From Planctomycetota bacterium (GTDB taxonomy: Bacteria > Planctomycetota > PUPC01 > DSUN01), in NCBI GenBank assembly GCA_016872875.1, contig VGYW01000126.1, positions 1 to 18,864 of the forward strand: a stretch of DNA of 18,864 nucleotides. The letters are read 5' to 3'. The position numbers were made by a program, and so were the translations under genes. Each line of letters begins with the position of its first letter. Position 1 is the first letter of the stretch. The notes below the pieces were generated by a model that had not been told where the DNA came from, made no database searches, and was given only the letters and a program-made list of their open reading frames with translations. This document shows positions 6,747 to 13,533 of the stretch, in pieces.

Positions 6747-8219
6747 ATGCCCAAGGCCGGACACTCACCGCTTGCCACTTGCCACTCGCCACTCTCGCTT
6801 CTCGCCTTGTGGCTGAGCTTCGTTGCCGGGGCGCTCGCCGCCGAGGCGCCGGACATCGAGTGCGTGTGGCCGCTGTTCTACTACAGGAACGGCGCGGGGC
6901 GGACGGAGGTGGACGTGCTGGGGCCGCTGGGCTACTACGTGCGCGACGCGAAGGCAACGAGCTACGGGATGCGGCCGCTCTTCGACGTGGTGAGCGAGCC
7001 CGAGGAGAAGCGGGGCAGCTTCCACGTCCTCTACCCCATCGCGAGCTTCCGCGGCAGCCCCCAGAGCGCCTGGCACTTCGTCTTCCCATTCTACTTCCAC
7101 AACCACCGCGTGGCGGCGAACGGGCAGCCGGCGTCGGCCACGGTCATCTTCCCGTTCGTCTGGTGGGGGCGGAGCGCCACGGAAGGCCCGTGGGGCGCCA
7201 TCCTCCTCGTCGGCGGGACATTCAAGGGGCTCTTCGGGGCGGACCGCGTGGACTACGGCGGCTTCACCTACAGCAAGGTGCGCACGGGCGAGTACACGAC
7301 ATACCTGATCCTGTGGCCCTTTGGGACGTACTGGACCGGCCCGGACAAGCACGGGCTGCGCATCTGGCCCTTCTACTGCCACGTGACGCACGAGGGGCAC
7401 TGGAGCAACGGCTACGTGATGTGGCCCTTCTGCTGCTACGGCTCGCGCGAGGGGGGCGAGGCGCGCGACGCCGCGAGCTACTTCGCCAGTTGGCCCTTCT
7501 TCGGCCTCTCGCGCGGCCGCGACGGCAGGAGCGGGAGCGTGCAGGTGCTCTGGCCCCTCTTCTACTACGGCTGGAACGAGCGCGGCAACTTCCGCGAGTG
7601 GCAAGGCCCCTGGCCCCTCTTCAGCAAGAAGACGAGCGACGACGTGAGCTCGTTCAACCTCTGGCCCTTCTGGGGCCGCGCACGCGAGAGGGCCAGGGTG
7701 GAGGACCGCTTCCTCAGCGGACTCGTCCGCCACACCAGCGTGGACGCCAAGGCATCCACGGTCCGCGAGACGACCGTTTTCCCCTTCTTCACCCACTCCC
7801 TCAGCGAGGACCGGCGGCGCGAGAGCCGCCGCTCCTTCTGGCTCCTCTGGCCATTCTGGCGCTCGCGCAGCTTTCGCGAGGGCACGGCGAGCTGGGGCGA
7901 TGCCAACTGCCTCCAGTTCGCCTGGACCCGGGCTACGGACGATTTCGACCGGAACTGGAGCGCGCTGCTGGGCCTCTTGGAGCACGAGCGGCGGCGCGAC
8001 GGCGAGGCGGCCACGCGCGTCGCCATGCGCCTCTTCCGCCACGAGACCGGGCCGGGGTGGAGCCACACCCAGCTCGGGCCGTTCGCCTCGTGGCAGAGCG
8101 CGCCCGGCTTGACTCGGCTCAGCTTCATGCTAGGATTGGTGCAGACGGGCCAGCGCGACGGCAGGCGCGGCTGGCGGGTCTTCTTCATCCCGTTCGGCGC
8201 CCGCTTGAGCGCCCGCTGA
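6747..8219 (+). CDS. Exported WPF/WPL-repeat protein
   Basis: A 490-residue protein from ATG 6747. The N-terminus (LSLLALWLSFVAGALAAEA) looks like a Sec signal with cleavage near AxA. The mature protein is built of imperfect units of about 20-35 residues, each carrying an aromatic strand of the type hWPFhhY: VWPLFYY, VLYPIASF, FVFPFYFH, VIFPFVWW, LILWPFGTYW, LRIWPFYCH, YVMWPFCCY, ASWPFFGLS, VLWPLFYYG, GPWPLFSKK, FNLWPFWGR, TVFPFFTHS and LLWPFWRS. Such regular strand-turn units suggest a beta-rich repeat structure, for example a propeller, solenoid or membrane-facing barrel. I do not recognise a named family. A GTG at 6663 is in frame but gives a non-signal-like extension. Codons 6-20 overlap a short CTTGCCACTTGCCACTCGCC repeat. 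The gene lies 148 bp upstream of mlaE and may be co-transcribed. Function unknown. Confidence 0.75.
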   Translation: MPKAGHSPLATCHSPLSLLALWLSFVAGALAAEAPDIECVWPLFYYRNGAGRTEVDVLGPLGYYVRDAKATSYGMRPLFDVVSEPEEKRGSFHVLYPIASFRGSPQSAWHFVFPFYFHNHRVAANGQPASATVIFPFVWWGRSATEGPWGAILLVGGTFKGLFGADRVDYGGFTYSKVRTGEYTTYLILWPFGTYWTGPDKHGLRIWPFYCHVTHEGHWSNGYVMWPFCCYGSREGGEARDAASYFASWPFFGLSRGRDGRSGSVQVLWPLFYYGWNERGNFREWQGPWPLFSKKTSDDVSSFNLWPFWGRARERARVEDRFLSGLVRHTSVDAKASTVRETTVFPFFTHSLSEDRRRESRRSFWLLWPFWRSRSFREGTASWGDANCLQFAWTRATDDFDRNWSALLGLLEHERRRDGEAATRVAMRLFRHETGPGWSHTQLGPFASWQSAPGLTRLSFMLGLVQTGQRDGRRGWRVFFIPFGARLSAR

Positions 8220-8251
8220 ACCCTTGTGGCGAGCTATGCGTGTATGTCAAC

Positions 8252-8328
8252 AGGGGATGAATGGATGAATGGATGGGTGGATGGTTGTCAGACAATCATC
8301 CATTCATCCAGACATCCAATCATCCCCT
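8252..8328. repeat. ATCC/GGAT hairpin between WPF gene and mlaE
   Basis: The left arm starts AGGGGATGAATGGATGAATG and the right arm ends ATCCAATCATCCCCT, an inverted repeat of iterated GGAT/ATCC words. It is centred on the small palindrome TTGTCAGACAA. It occupies most of the gap before mlaE. Related elements fill the next two gene junctions. Confidence 0.85.
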
Positions 8329-8367
8329 TTGATTGCGGGCAATGGCCGTTTTGAGAGGAATCGCCCC

Positions 8368-9264
8368 GTGGCAAGTAGCCAGGGACCGCCCCCAGTCGGC
8401 CCTGTCCGCCGCCGCCGAGGCATGCTCGAGCAGGTCGGCGCCGCCTTCTCTCTGGTCTGGTCGGCCGGCATGGCGGGCCAGCGCGGCGCCCTCGAACGCC
8501 TGGGCAGCGGGATGCTCGGGATAACCGAGGCGGTGGGCCACGACGCCATCCTGTTCGCCCGCGCCGCCGCCGCCTGCCGCGGCATCGCGGGCAAGGGGCG
8601 CGAGATCGTCCGCCAGATGTTCCTCTGCGGCGTGATGAGCTTCCCGGTGGTCGTGCTCGTGGCCATCTTCGCGGGCGCGGTGCTGGCGCTCCAGGCCGGC
8701 CTGACGCTGCGGCATTATGCGCCCGGCCTCGAGGCCAAGATCGGCTCCATCGTGGCCGCCTCGATGACCCGCGAGATGGGCCCGATAATGGCCGCCCTCA
8801 TCCTCGCTGGGCGCGTCGGCTCCGCCATGGCTGCTGAGCTCGGCACCATGCGCGTCTCAGAGGAGATTGACGCCCTTCAGGCCATGTCCATTGACCCCGT
8901 CCGCTTCCTCGTCATGCCGCGCGTGCTGGCCATGTTCATCATGGCCCCCGTGCTGACGATTTTCGCCGACTACATCGGAGTGCTGGGCGGCGCCGTGGTG
9001 GCCTACCACCAAGTGGGGGTGAGCTACACAGCGTACTTCGAGGAGGCCGAGAACGCCCTCGTGCTCACCGACCTCAACAGCAGCATCGTGAAGGCGATGG
9101 TCTTCGGCCTCCTCATCTCCGTGGTGGGCTGCGGGCGCGGCCTCCGCGCACAGACCAGCGCCGAGGGAGTCGGAAAGGCCACCAAGGACTCCGTCGTCGC
9201 CTCCTTCATCCTCATCCTCGTCTTCAACTACCTGATCACCAGCATCACGAGGCAGTTCTATTAG
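8368..9264 (+). CDS. mlaE: MlaE-type ABC transporter permease
   Basis: The membrane permease of a phospholipid/lipid ABC transporter of the MlaE family (inner membrane). About five or six hydrophobic segments are visible, for example SFPVVVLVAIFAGAVLALQAG and a pair around MFIMAPVLTIFADYIGVLGG. The family signature MGPIMAALILAGRVGSAMAA, followed by ELGTMRVSEEIDALQAM, is clear. The C-terminus ends FILILVFNYLITSITRQFY. The start is uncertain. GTG 8368 has GAGAGGA 8-9 bases upstream and gives 298 residues; ATG 8422 (MLEQVGAAF) gives 280 residues, closer to the usual length, but its only candidate ribosome site (GAGG) is too close. In-frame codons further upstream run into the ATCC hairpin and are unlikely. 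The ATPase and MCE partners follow on the same strand, so this is the first gene of an mlaE-mlaF-mlaD cassette. Confidence 0.9.
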   Translation: MASSQGPPPVGPVRRRRGMLEQVGAAFSLVWSAGMAGQRGALERLGSGMLGITEAVGHDAILFARAAAACRGIAGKGREIVRQMFLCGVMSFPVVVLVAIFAGAVLALQAGLTLRHYAPGLEAKIGSIVAASMTREMGPIMAALILAGRVGSAMAAELGTMRVSEEIDALQAMSIDPVRFLVMPRVLAMFIMAPVLTIFADYIGVLGGAVVAYHQVGVSYTAYFEEAENALVLTDLNSSIVKAMVFGLLISVVGCGRGLRAQTSAEGVGKATKDSVVASFILILVFNYLITSITRQFY

Positions 9265-9273
9265 AAGGAGTGG

Positions 9274-9357
9274 AGGAATGGATGATTGGATGGGTGGCTG
9301 GATGTCAGACGCGCAGACTCTTTCACTCATCCATTCATCCATTCATCCATTCATCCC
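9274..9357. repeat. ATCC/GGAT hairpin between mlaE and mlaF
   Basis: The left arm (9274-9304) consists of GGAT words and the right arm (9328-9357) is CATCCATTCATCCATTCATC followed by CCCTGT. The word GTCAGAC near the middle is shared with the element at 8252, and TGTCTGA appears on the right flank. It fills the 108-bp gap between the genes and reaches to within 16 bp of the mlaF ATG. Confidence 0.8.
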
Positions 9358-9372
9358 CTGTCTGAGAACGCG

Positions 9373-10155
9373 ATGATTGACCTCATCGAAGTCTACAAGT
9401 CCTTCGGGCCGAAGCAGGTGCTCAACGGCTTCAACCTGCACGTCGAACGGGGCGAGACCTTCGTCATCATCGGCCGGAACGGCATCGGCAAGACAGTGAC
9501 CTTCAAGCACATCATGGGCCTGATGAAGCCCGACAGGGGCCAGGTGGTGGTGGAGGGGGTGGACATCACGCGCCTGGCCGGGAGCGCGCTGATCGCGGTG
9601 CGCGACAAGTTCGGCATGGTCTTCCAGGGCTGCGCGCTGCTCAACTGGCTCACCGTGGCCGAGAACGTGGCCCTCCCCCTCCGCGAGCGCACCCGCCTCT
9701 CCAAACGCGAGATTCAGGAGAAGGTGAGCCAGAAGCTCGAGCTCATGGGACTCCAGAACGCCGGCCACCTCTACCCCGCCGAGTGCAGCGGCGGCATGAA
9801 GAAGCGCGCCGCCGTCGCTAGAGCCATCGTCCGCGACCCCGAGATAATCCTCTACGACGAGCCGACCGCCGGCCTCGACCCCATCATGGCCAGCGTGGTG
9901 AACGACCTGATCATCGAGCTGCGGGCGAAGCTGCGGATTACCTCGATGGTCGTCACCCACGACATGGCGAGCGCCTACCGCGTGGCCGACCGCGTGGGCA
10001 TGCTCTCCGGCGGCAAGCTCATCGAGATCGGCACGCCCGAGCAGATTCGCTCCTCGCAGAACCCTATCGTCCGCCAGTTCATCGAAGGCCGCGCCGCCGA
10101 GCCCGCCGCGGCGGCCCCTGCACTCGAGCCCGTCGCGGCAGGGCGGACCTTGTGA
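9373..10155 (+). CDS. mlaF: MlaF-type ABC transporter ATPase
   Basis: A 260-residue ATPase that powers the MlaE permease. The Walker A motif is GRNGIGKT (residues 34-41), with Asn-Gly where Ser-Gly is more common. The Q-loop Gln85 lies in VFQGCALLNWLTVAEN, the signature is CSGGMKKRAAVARAI (138-152), Walker B with catalytic Glu163 is IILYDEPTAGLDP, and the switch His196 lies in VVTHD. The C-terminal 35 residues are an Ala/Pro-rich extension after IVRQFIEGRA. I chose ATG 9373 because it gives the standard MlaF start (MIDLIEVYKSF). Upstream in-frame codons would translate the ATCC hairpin. No strong ribosome site is visible at 9373, so initiation may depend on coupling or on hairpin structure. 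Confidence 0.92.
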   Translation: MIDLIEVYKSFGPKQVLNGFNLHVERGETFVIIGRNGIGKTVTFKHIMGLMKPDRGQVVVEGVDITRLAGSALIAVRDKFGMVFQGCALLNWLTVAENVALPLRERTRLSKREIQEKVSQKLELMGLQNAGHLYPAECSGGMKKRAAVARAIVRDPEIILYDEPTAGLDPIMASVVNDLIIELRAKLRITSMVVTHDMASAYRVADRVGMLSGGKLIEIGTPEQIRSSQNPIVRQFIEGRAAEPAAAAPALEPVAAGRTL

Positions 10156-10179
10156 TGCGGCCCCAGGCCGTAACCAGAG

Positions 10180-10350
10180 GGAATGAACGGATGGATGAAT
10201 GGATGAATGGAAGGAGAGTGAGAGGGAAAGGGAAAGTGAGCGGGGAAACCAACGGGCAGTTGCTCTTGTCCTCACTTTCACTCTCCCTTTCACTCTCACT
10301 TGCCTTCACGCCATCCATTCATCCACCCATCCACCCATCCAACCATCCGC
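10180..10350. repeat. Large compound hairpin between mlaF and the MCE gene
   Basis: This is the third element of the ATCC family, here with a second pair of arms nested inside. The outer arms are GGATGAATGGATGAATGG (10191 on) and CCATCCATTCATCC (10311 on). The inner arms are GAGTGAGAGGGAAAGGG (10215 on) and CTCACTTTCACTCTCCCTTT (10272 on). The loop is about 35 bases. It fills the 211-bp gap between mlaF and the MCE gene and ends just before the AGGAG ribosome site at 10354. Confidence 0.85.
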
Positions 10351-10366
10351 AGTAGGAGAGCCTTTC

Positions 10367-11788
10367 ATGCGTTGGACCGCTGAGCTCGTCGTCGGCATCT
10401 TCGTCCTCGTGGCGCTCGTCCTCTTCAGCTTCTTCACCATCCGCATCGGCGAGTTCTCGTGGAAGGCCCCCGACGTCTGGACCGTCCGCTTCGACGATGT
10501 GTCCGGCCTCAAGGACGGCGACCCCGTTCTCGCCTTGGGCGCGCACGTGGGCAAGGTCAGCCGCCTCAAGTTCAGCCGCGACCACGTCGTCGCTTCCCTC
10601 GAGCTCCAGCAGAAGGTGGAGCTCTACGAGGACTACGAGATCAGCATCCGCGCACCCTCCATCCTCGCCTCCTACCACGTCTTCATCGCCCCAGGGAGCC
10701 CCAAGAAGAGCCGCATGGCGTCCTACGACGGCCTGCGCGGCAAGGCCACCGCGGGCCTCTTCGCCGACGCCGTGCGCGGCATCGTGGACCAGTTCAGGAC
10801 CGAGGAGGGCGGACTCGGCAAGCTCGTCATCGGCAAGAAGGGCTTCGACGACCTCACCGCCACACTCGAACGGCTCAAGAAGGTCTCTGAGGCGCTCGAC
10901 AAGGGCGACGGCGCGCTCGGCAAGCTCCTCGTCGGCGAGAAGACCATGGCCGACCTGGCGAAGACCCTCGAGAACGCCCGCGACCTCTCGGGCGACCTCG
11001 CCCAGAAGGACGGCGCGCTCGGCCGCCGACTCCTCTCCGACGCCACCCGCCAGAACCTCGAGAAGTCCCTCGCAAACGTCGGCGACCTCTCCGACCGCCT
11101 CCGCAAGGAGGGCGGCATCGGCCGCGAACTCCTCAGCCCGACCTCCCTCGACTCGCTCAACCAGACGCTCGACAGCGCCAAGAGCGTGGCGGCCAAGCTC
11201 GACAAGACGGACGGCCACCTCGGCAAGATGCTCCTCGGCGAAAAGCCCCAGGCCGATCTCGCCACCGCACTCGACAGCGCCAAGGGCCTCGCCGCGAAGC
11301 TCGACAAGGCGGACGGCCACCTCGGCAAAATGCTCCTCGGCGAGAAGCCCCAGGCCGACCTCGCCGCCACGCTCGACAACGCCAAGGGGCTCACGGGCGA
11401 CCTCAAGGCCGCCGACGGCGCCCTCGGCCAGCTCCTCGTCGGCAAGAAGAGCTACGCCAGCCTCACCACCACCCTCGACAAGGCCGGCGAGACGATGAAG
11501 GACGTCCAGGAGGTCGCCGCCAAGGTCAACAAGGGCGAGGGCACCCTCGGCCGCCTCATCAACGACGCCGCCATCTACAACGACCTCAAGAAGACGATGG
11601 ACACGCTGAATCAGCTCGCCGCCCAGATATCCGAGGGCAAGGGCACCCTCGGCAAGCTCGTCACCGACAGCGGCCTCTACGACACCGCCGCCAAGGTGAT
11701 GAAGCAGATCGCCGAAGCCATCGAGGACGCCCGCGAGCAGGCCCCAGTCTCCTCCTTCACCAGCGCCATTCTCGGCGGAATGCGATGA
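10367..11788 (+). CDS. mlaD: MCE-domain protein (MlaD-like) with C-terminal tandem repeats
   Basis: ATG 10367 follows AGGAGAG with 6-base spacing, a strong start. The 473-residue protein has one N-terminal membrane anchor (about residues 6-27, ELVVGIFVLVALVLFSFFTI). An MCE/MlaD domain follows at about 37-113 (VRFDDVSGLKDGDPVLALG, VGKVSRLKF, ELYEDYEISIRAPSIL). The remainder (about 148-455) is some nine repeats of roughly 34 residues with the pattern G-x-LGKLLhGEK-xx-ADLAxTLDxAKxLxxxLxxxD. Two adjacent units share GHLGKMLLGEKPQADLA exactly. MCE proteins bind the MlaE-MlaF complex and shuttle lipid across the periplasm. The repeats are probably helical and could form a long needle or tether. The gene is much longer than E. 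coli MlaD (about 180 residues). The C-terminus overlaps the start of the next ORF by ATGA. Confidence 0.88.
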   Translation: MRWTAELVVGIFVLVALVLFSFFTIRIGEFSWKAPDVWTVRFDDVSGLKDGDPVLALGAHVGKVSRLKFSRDHVVASLELQQKVELYEDYEISIRAPSILASYHVFIAPGSPKKSRMASYDGLRGKATAGLFADAVRGIVDQFRTEEGGLGKLVIGKKGFDDLTATLERLKKVSEALDKGDGALGKLLVGEKTMADLAKTLENARDLSGDLAQKDGALGRRLLSDATRQNLEKSLANVGDLSDRLRKEGGIGRELLSPTSLDSLNQTLDSAKSVAAKLDKTDGHLGKMLLGEKPQADLATALDSAKGLAAKLDKADGHLGKMLLGEKPQADLAATLDNAKGLTGDLKAADGALGQLLVGKKSYASLTTTLDKAGETMKDVQEVAAKVNKGEGTLGRLINDAAIYNDLKKTMDTLNQLAAQISEGKGTLGKLVTDSGLYDTAAKVMKQIAEAIEDAREQAPVSSFTSAILGGMR

Positions 11789-13521
11789 GCGTGTCGCTTG
11801 TCCAACGTCATCCTCGCGGCCTCCCGCGGGTTTGCCACCCGCGACGGGTTCACGCTCCTCAATCGTCCTCGTCCTCGTCCCTCGTCCTCGTCCTCGACTC
11901 CTGTTCCCCCCAAGCCAAGAAGATCGAGGACGAAGGACGAGGACGAGGGACGAGGACGATAAAGCCCCAAGCTGGTTGCCATAGCTTAAGGCCATGCTCG
12001 GTTGATGAGGGGGCGGCGCGGCGCGCGTCGGGCAGGGAGGAACTCCGAGCCAGAGGGCAGTTCTGGACGCCTCAATGGGTGGCCGAGGCGATGGTGGCCT
12101 ATGTGTTGCACGATGGGGCGGTGGAGATCTTCGACCCCACGGTGGGCGCAGGGGCATTCTTCCGAGCGGCCAAGACCATCGGCAACGATCTCGGGATTAG
12201 GCTCCACCTGGTGGGGGCTGAGATAGACCCCGCGGCGCTGGCGCAGGCTCGGGAGAGCGGCCTGTCAGATGCCGATCTGGCCAGTGTGCAGATCGCCGAC
12301 TTCCTGCTCAATCCGCCGCGGCAGCAGATGACAGCCATCGTGGGGAACCCGCCCTACATCCGCCACCATCGCCTCTCGCCGGACATGAAGAGATGGGTGC
12401 GGGGATTCGGCGCTTCCCTCACCGGGCGAGCACTGGACGGACGGGCCGGGCTTCACGTCTACTTTCTTCTGCGCGCTCTCCAACTCCTTGCCCCAAGAGG
12501 CCGCCTGGCCTTCATCCTCCCGGCCGACATCTGCGAAGGCGTCTTTGCTGACCACCTGTGGCGATGGGTGACGAGCCGCTACCGCGTGGAGGCCGTCGTC
12601 ACTTTCGCCCCAGAGGCGTCGCCATTCCCCGGCGTGGACACGAACCCGATCATCTTCTTCATCACGAACGCGCCGCCGCAGGACGAGTTCCTCTGGGCGC
12701 GATGCTCACGAGCGGAGAGCACCGACCTAAAGGAATGGGCACTTGCCGGTCTCAGCCATAGGCCGTTTGGGTCACTCTCGATCGAGAGGCGGCGCATCGC
12801 CGAGGCCCTCGACACAGGCTTCTCTCGGCCGCCTCGGCCGCAGCAGCGCACCGGCCCAGTCCTCGGCGACTTCGCGACCGTGGTCAGGGGCATCGTCACA
12901 GGCGCGAACCACTTCTTCTTCCTTACCGTCGAAGGGGCGAGGTCGCTCGGGTTGCCCCCTGAGCTCCTTGTGACGGCCATCGGGAAGACGCGCGATGTGC
13001 CGGGCAACGAGATTACCCCGGCCCTCATGGACCGGCTGCGTGCTTCCGGCAAACCGACATTGCTATTCCGCCCGAACGGCAGGAGCAGGGAAGAGCTGCC
13101 GGAGACGGTCAGTTCCTACCTCTCCGAAGGCGAGGCGGCGGGCCTGCCGAACCGGCCCATCATGAAGGCGCGCTCGCACTGGTATCGGATGGAGGCCCGC
13201 AAGGTTCCTCCTTTCCTCTTTGCCTATCTTGGGCGCCGCAACGCCCGCTTCATCCGCAACCTGGCCGGGGTGGTGCCCCTTACCTGCTTCTTGTGCGTCT
13301 ACCCGCGCCGCGACGATCCGGAGTTTGCCGACAGGCTGTGGCGGGTTCTCAACCACCCGGTCACCGTCGCTAATCTTGCGCTTGTCGGCAAGTCATACGG
13401 CTCCGGCTGCATCAAGGTCGAGCCGCGCTCTCTTGAGCGCCTGCCTCTGCCGCAGGAGGTTCTGGAGGAAGTGGGCCTTGCCCCGCAAGCGCGGGACGTC
13501 CAGCTCCCATTGGCCCTTTGA
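11785..13521 (+). CDS. N6-adenine DNA methyltransferase with TaqI-like specificity region
   Basis: A probable SAM-dependent adenine-N6 methyltransferase. Motif X-like RGQFWTPQWVAEAM is followed by motif I FDPTVGAGAFF (about residue 116), an acidic motif II-like AEIDPAAL, and the catalytic NPPY in VGNPPYIRHHRL (about 188). LAFILPADICEGVF and FPGVDTNPIIFF follow. The C-terminal half (LLFRPNGR, HWYRMEAR, FLFAYLGRRNARFIRN, GKSYGSGCIKVEPR) resembles the target-recognition region of TaqI/Eco57I-type enzymes. No nuclease gene or motif is nearby, so it may be a solitary methylase. The only in-frame ATG before the domain is 11785, which overlaps the MCE stop (ATGA). Its first 70 residues are mostly translated palindrome (SSSSSSLVLVLD, EDEGRGRGTRT). 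The true protein probably begins near 11994-12001 (see findings). Confidence 0.85.
   Translation: MSVSLVQRHPRGLPRVCHPRRVHAPQSSSSSSLVLVLDSCSPQAKKIEDEGRGRGTRTIKPQAGCHSLRPCSVDEGAARRASGREELRARGQFWTPQWVAEAMVAYVLHDGAVEIFDPTVGAGAFFRAAKTIGNDLGIRLHLVGAEIDPAALAQARESGLSDADLASVQIADFLLNPPRQQMTAIVGNPPYIRHHRLSPDMKRWVRGFGASLTGRALDGRAGLHVYFLLRALQLLAPRGRLAFILPADICEGVFADHLWRWVTSRYRVEAVVTFAPEASPFPGVDTNPIIFFITNAPPQDEFLWARCSRAESTDLKEWALAGLSHRPFGSLSIERRRIAEALDTGFSRPPRPQQRTGPVLGDFATVVRGIVTGANHFFFLTVEGARSLGLPPELLVTAIGKTRDVPGNEITPALMDRLRASGKPTLLFRPNGRSREELPETVSSYLSEGEAAGLPNRPIMKARSHWYRMEARKVPPFLFAYLGRRNARFIRNLAGVVPLTCFLCVYPRRDDPEFADRLWRVLNHPVTVANLALVGKSYGSGCIKVEPRSLERLPLPQEVLEEVGLAPQARDVQLPLAL
11825..11843. repeat. 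Short GC hairpin
   Basis: Arms CGCGGGT and ACCCGCG flank the loop TTGCC. It lies 40 bp after the MCE stop codon and just before the GTCCTC element. No T-tract follows. Confidence 0.6.
11862..11960. repeat. GTCCTC/GAGGAC hairpin upstream of the methyltransferase domain
   Basis: The left arm (11862-11895) is made of CGTCCTC words and the right arm (11923-11960) of GAGGACGA words, with a loop of about 27 bases. The right arm starts ATCGAGG and ends GACGAT and is 38 bases long. A same-length arm with the same ends, differing only in the order of two internal words, lies inside the cytochrome gene at 15371-15408. Confidence 0.85.
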
Positions 13522-13533
13522 GGGGTCCGCGCA

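Noticed and set aside
4967..6856. 629-codon open frame on the minus strand opposite thiC
   Set aside because: It is a mirror of the strongly recognisable ThiC frame in GC-rich DNA. The sequence is Gly/Ala/His/Arg-rich without domains.
8252..10350. CRISPR-like array of ATCC repeats
   Set aside because: The repeats are tetranucleotide words in inverted orientation without unique spacers of regular length, and no cas genes are present.
10319..12157. 612-codon minus-strand open frame opposite the MCE gene
   Set aside because: Its repeats are the antisense of the MCE repeats, and it crosses two palindromic elements. No start site or domain supports it.
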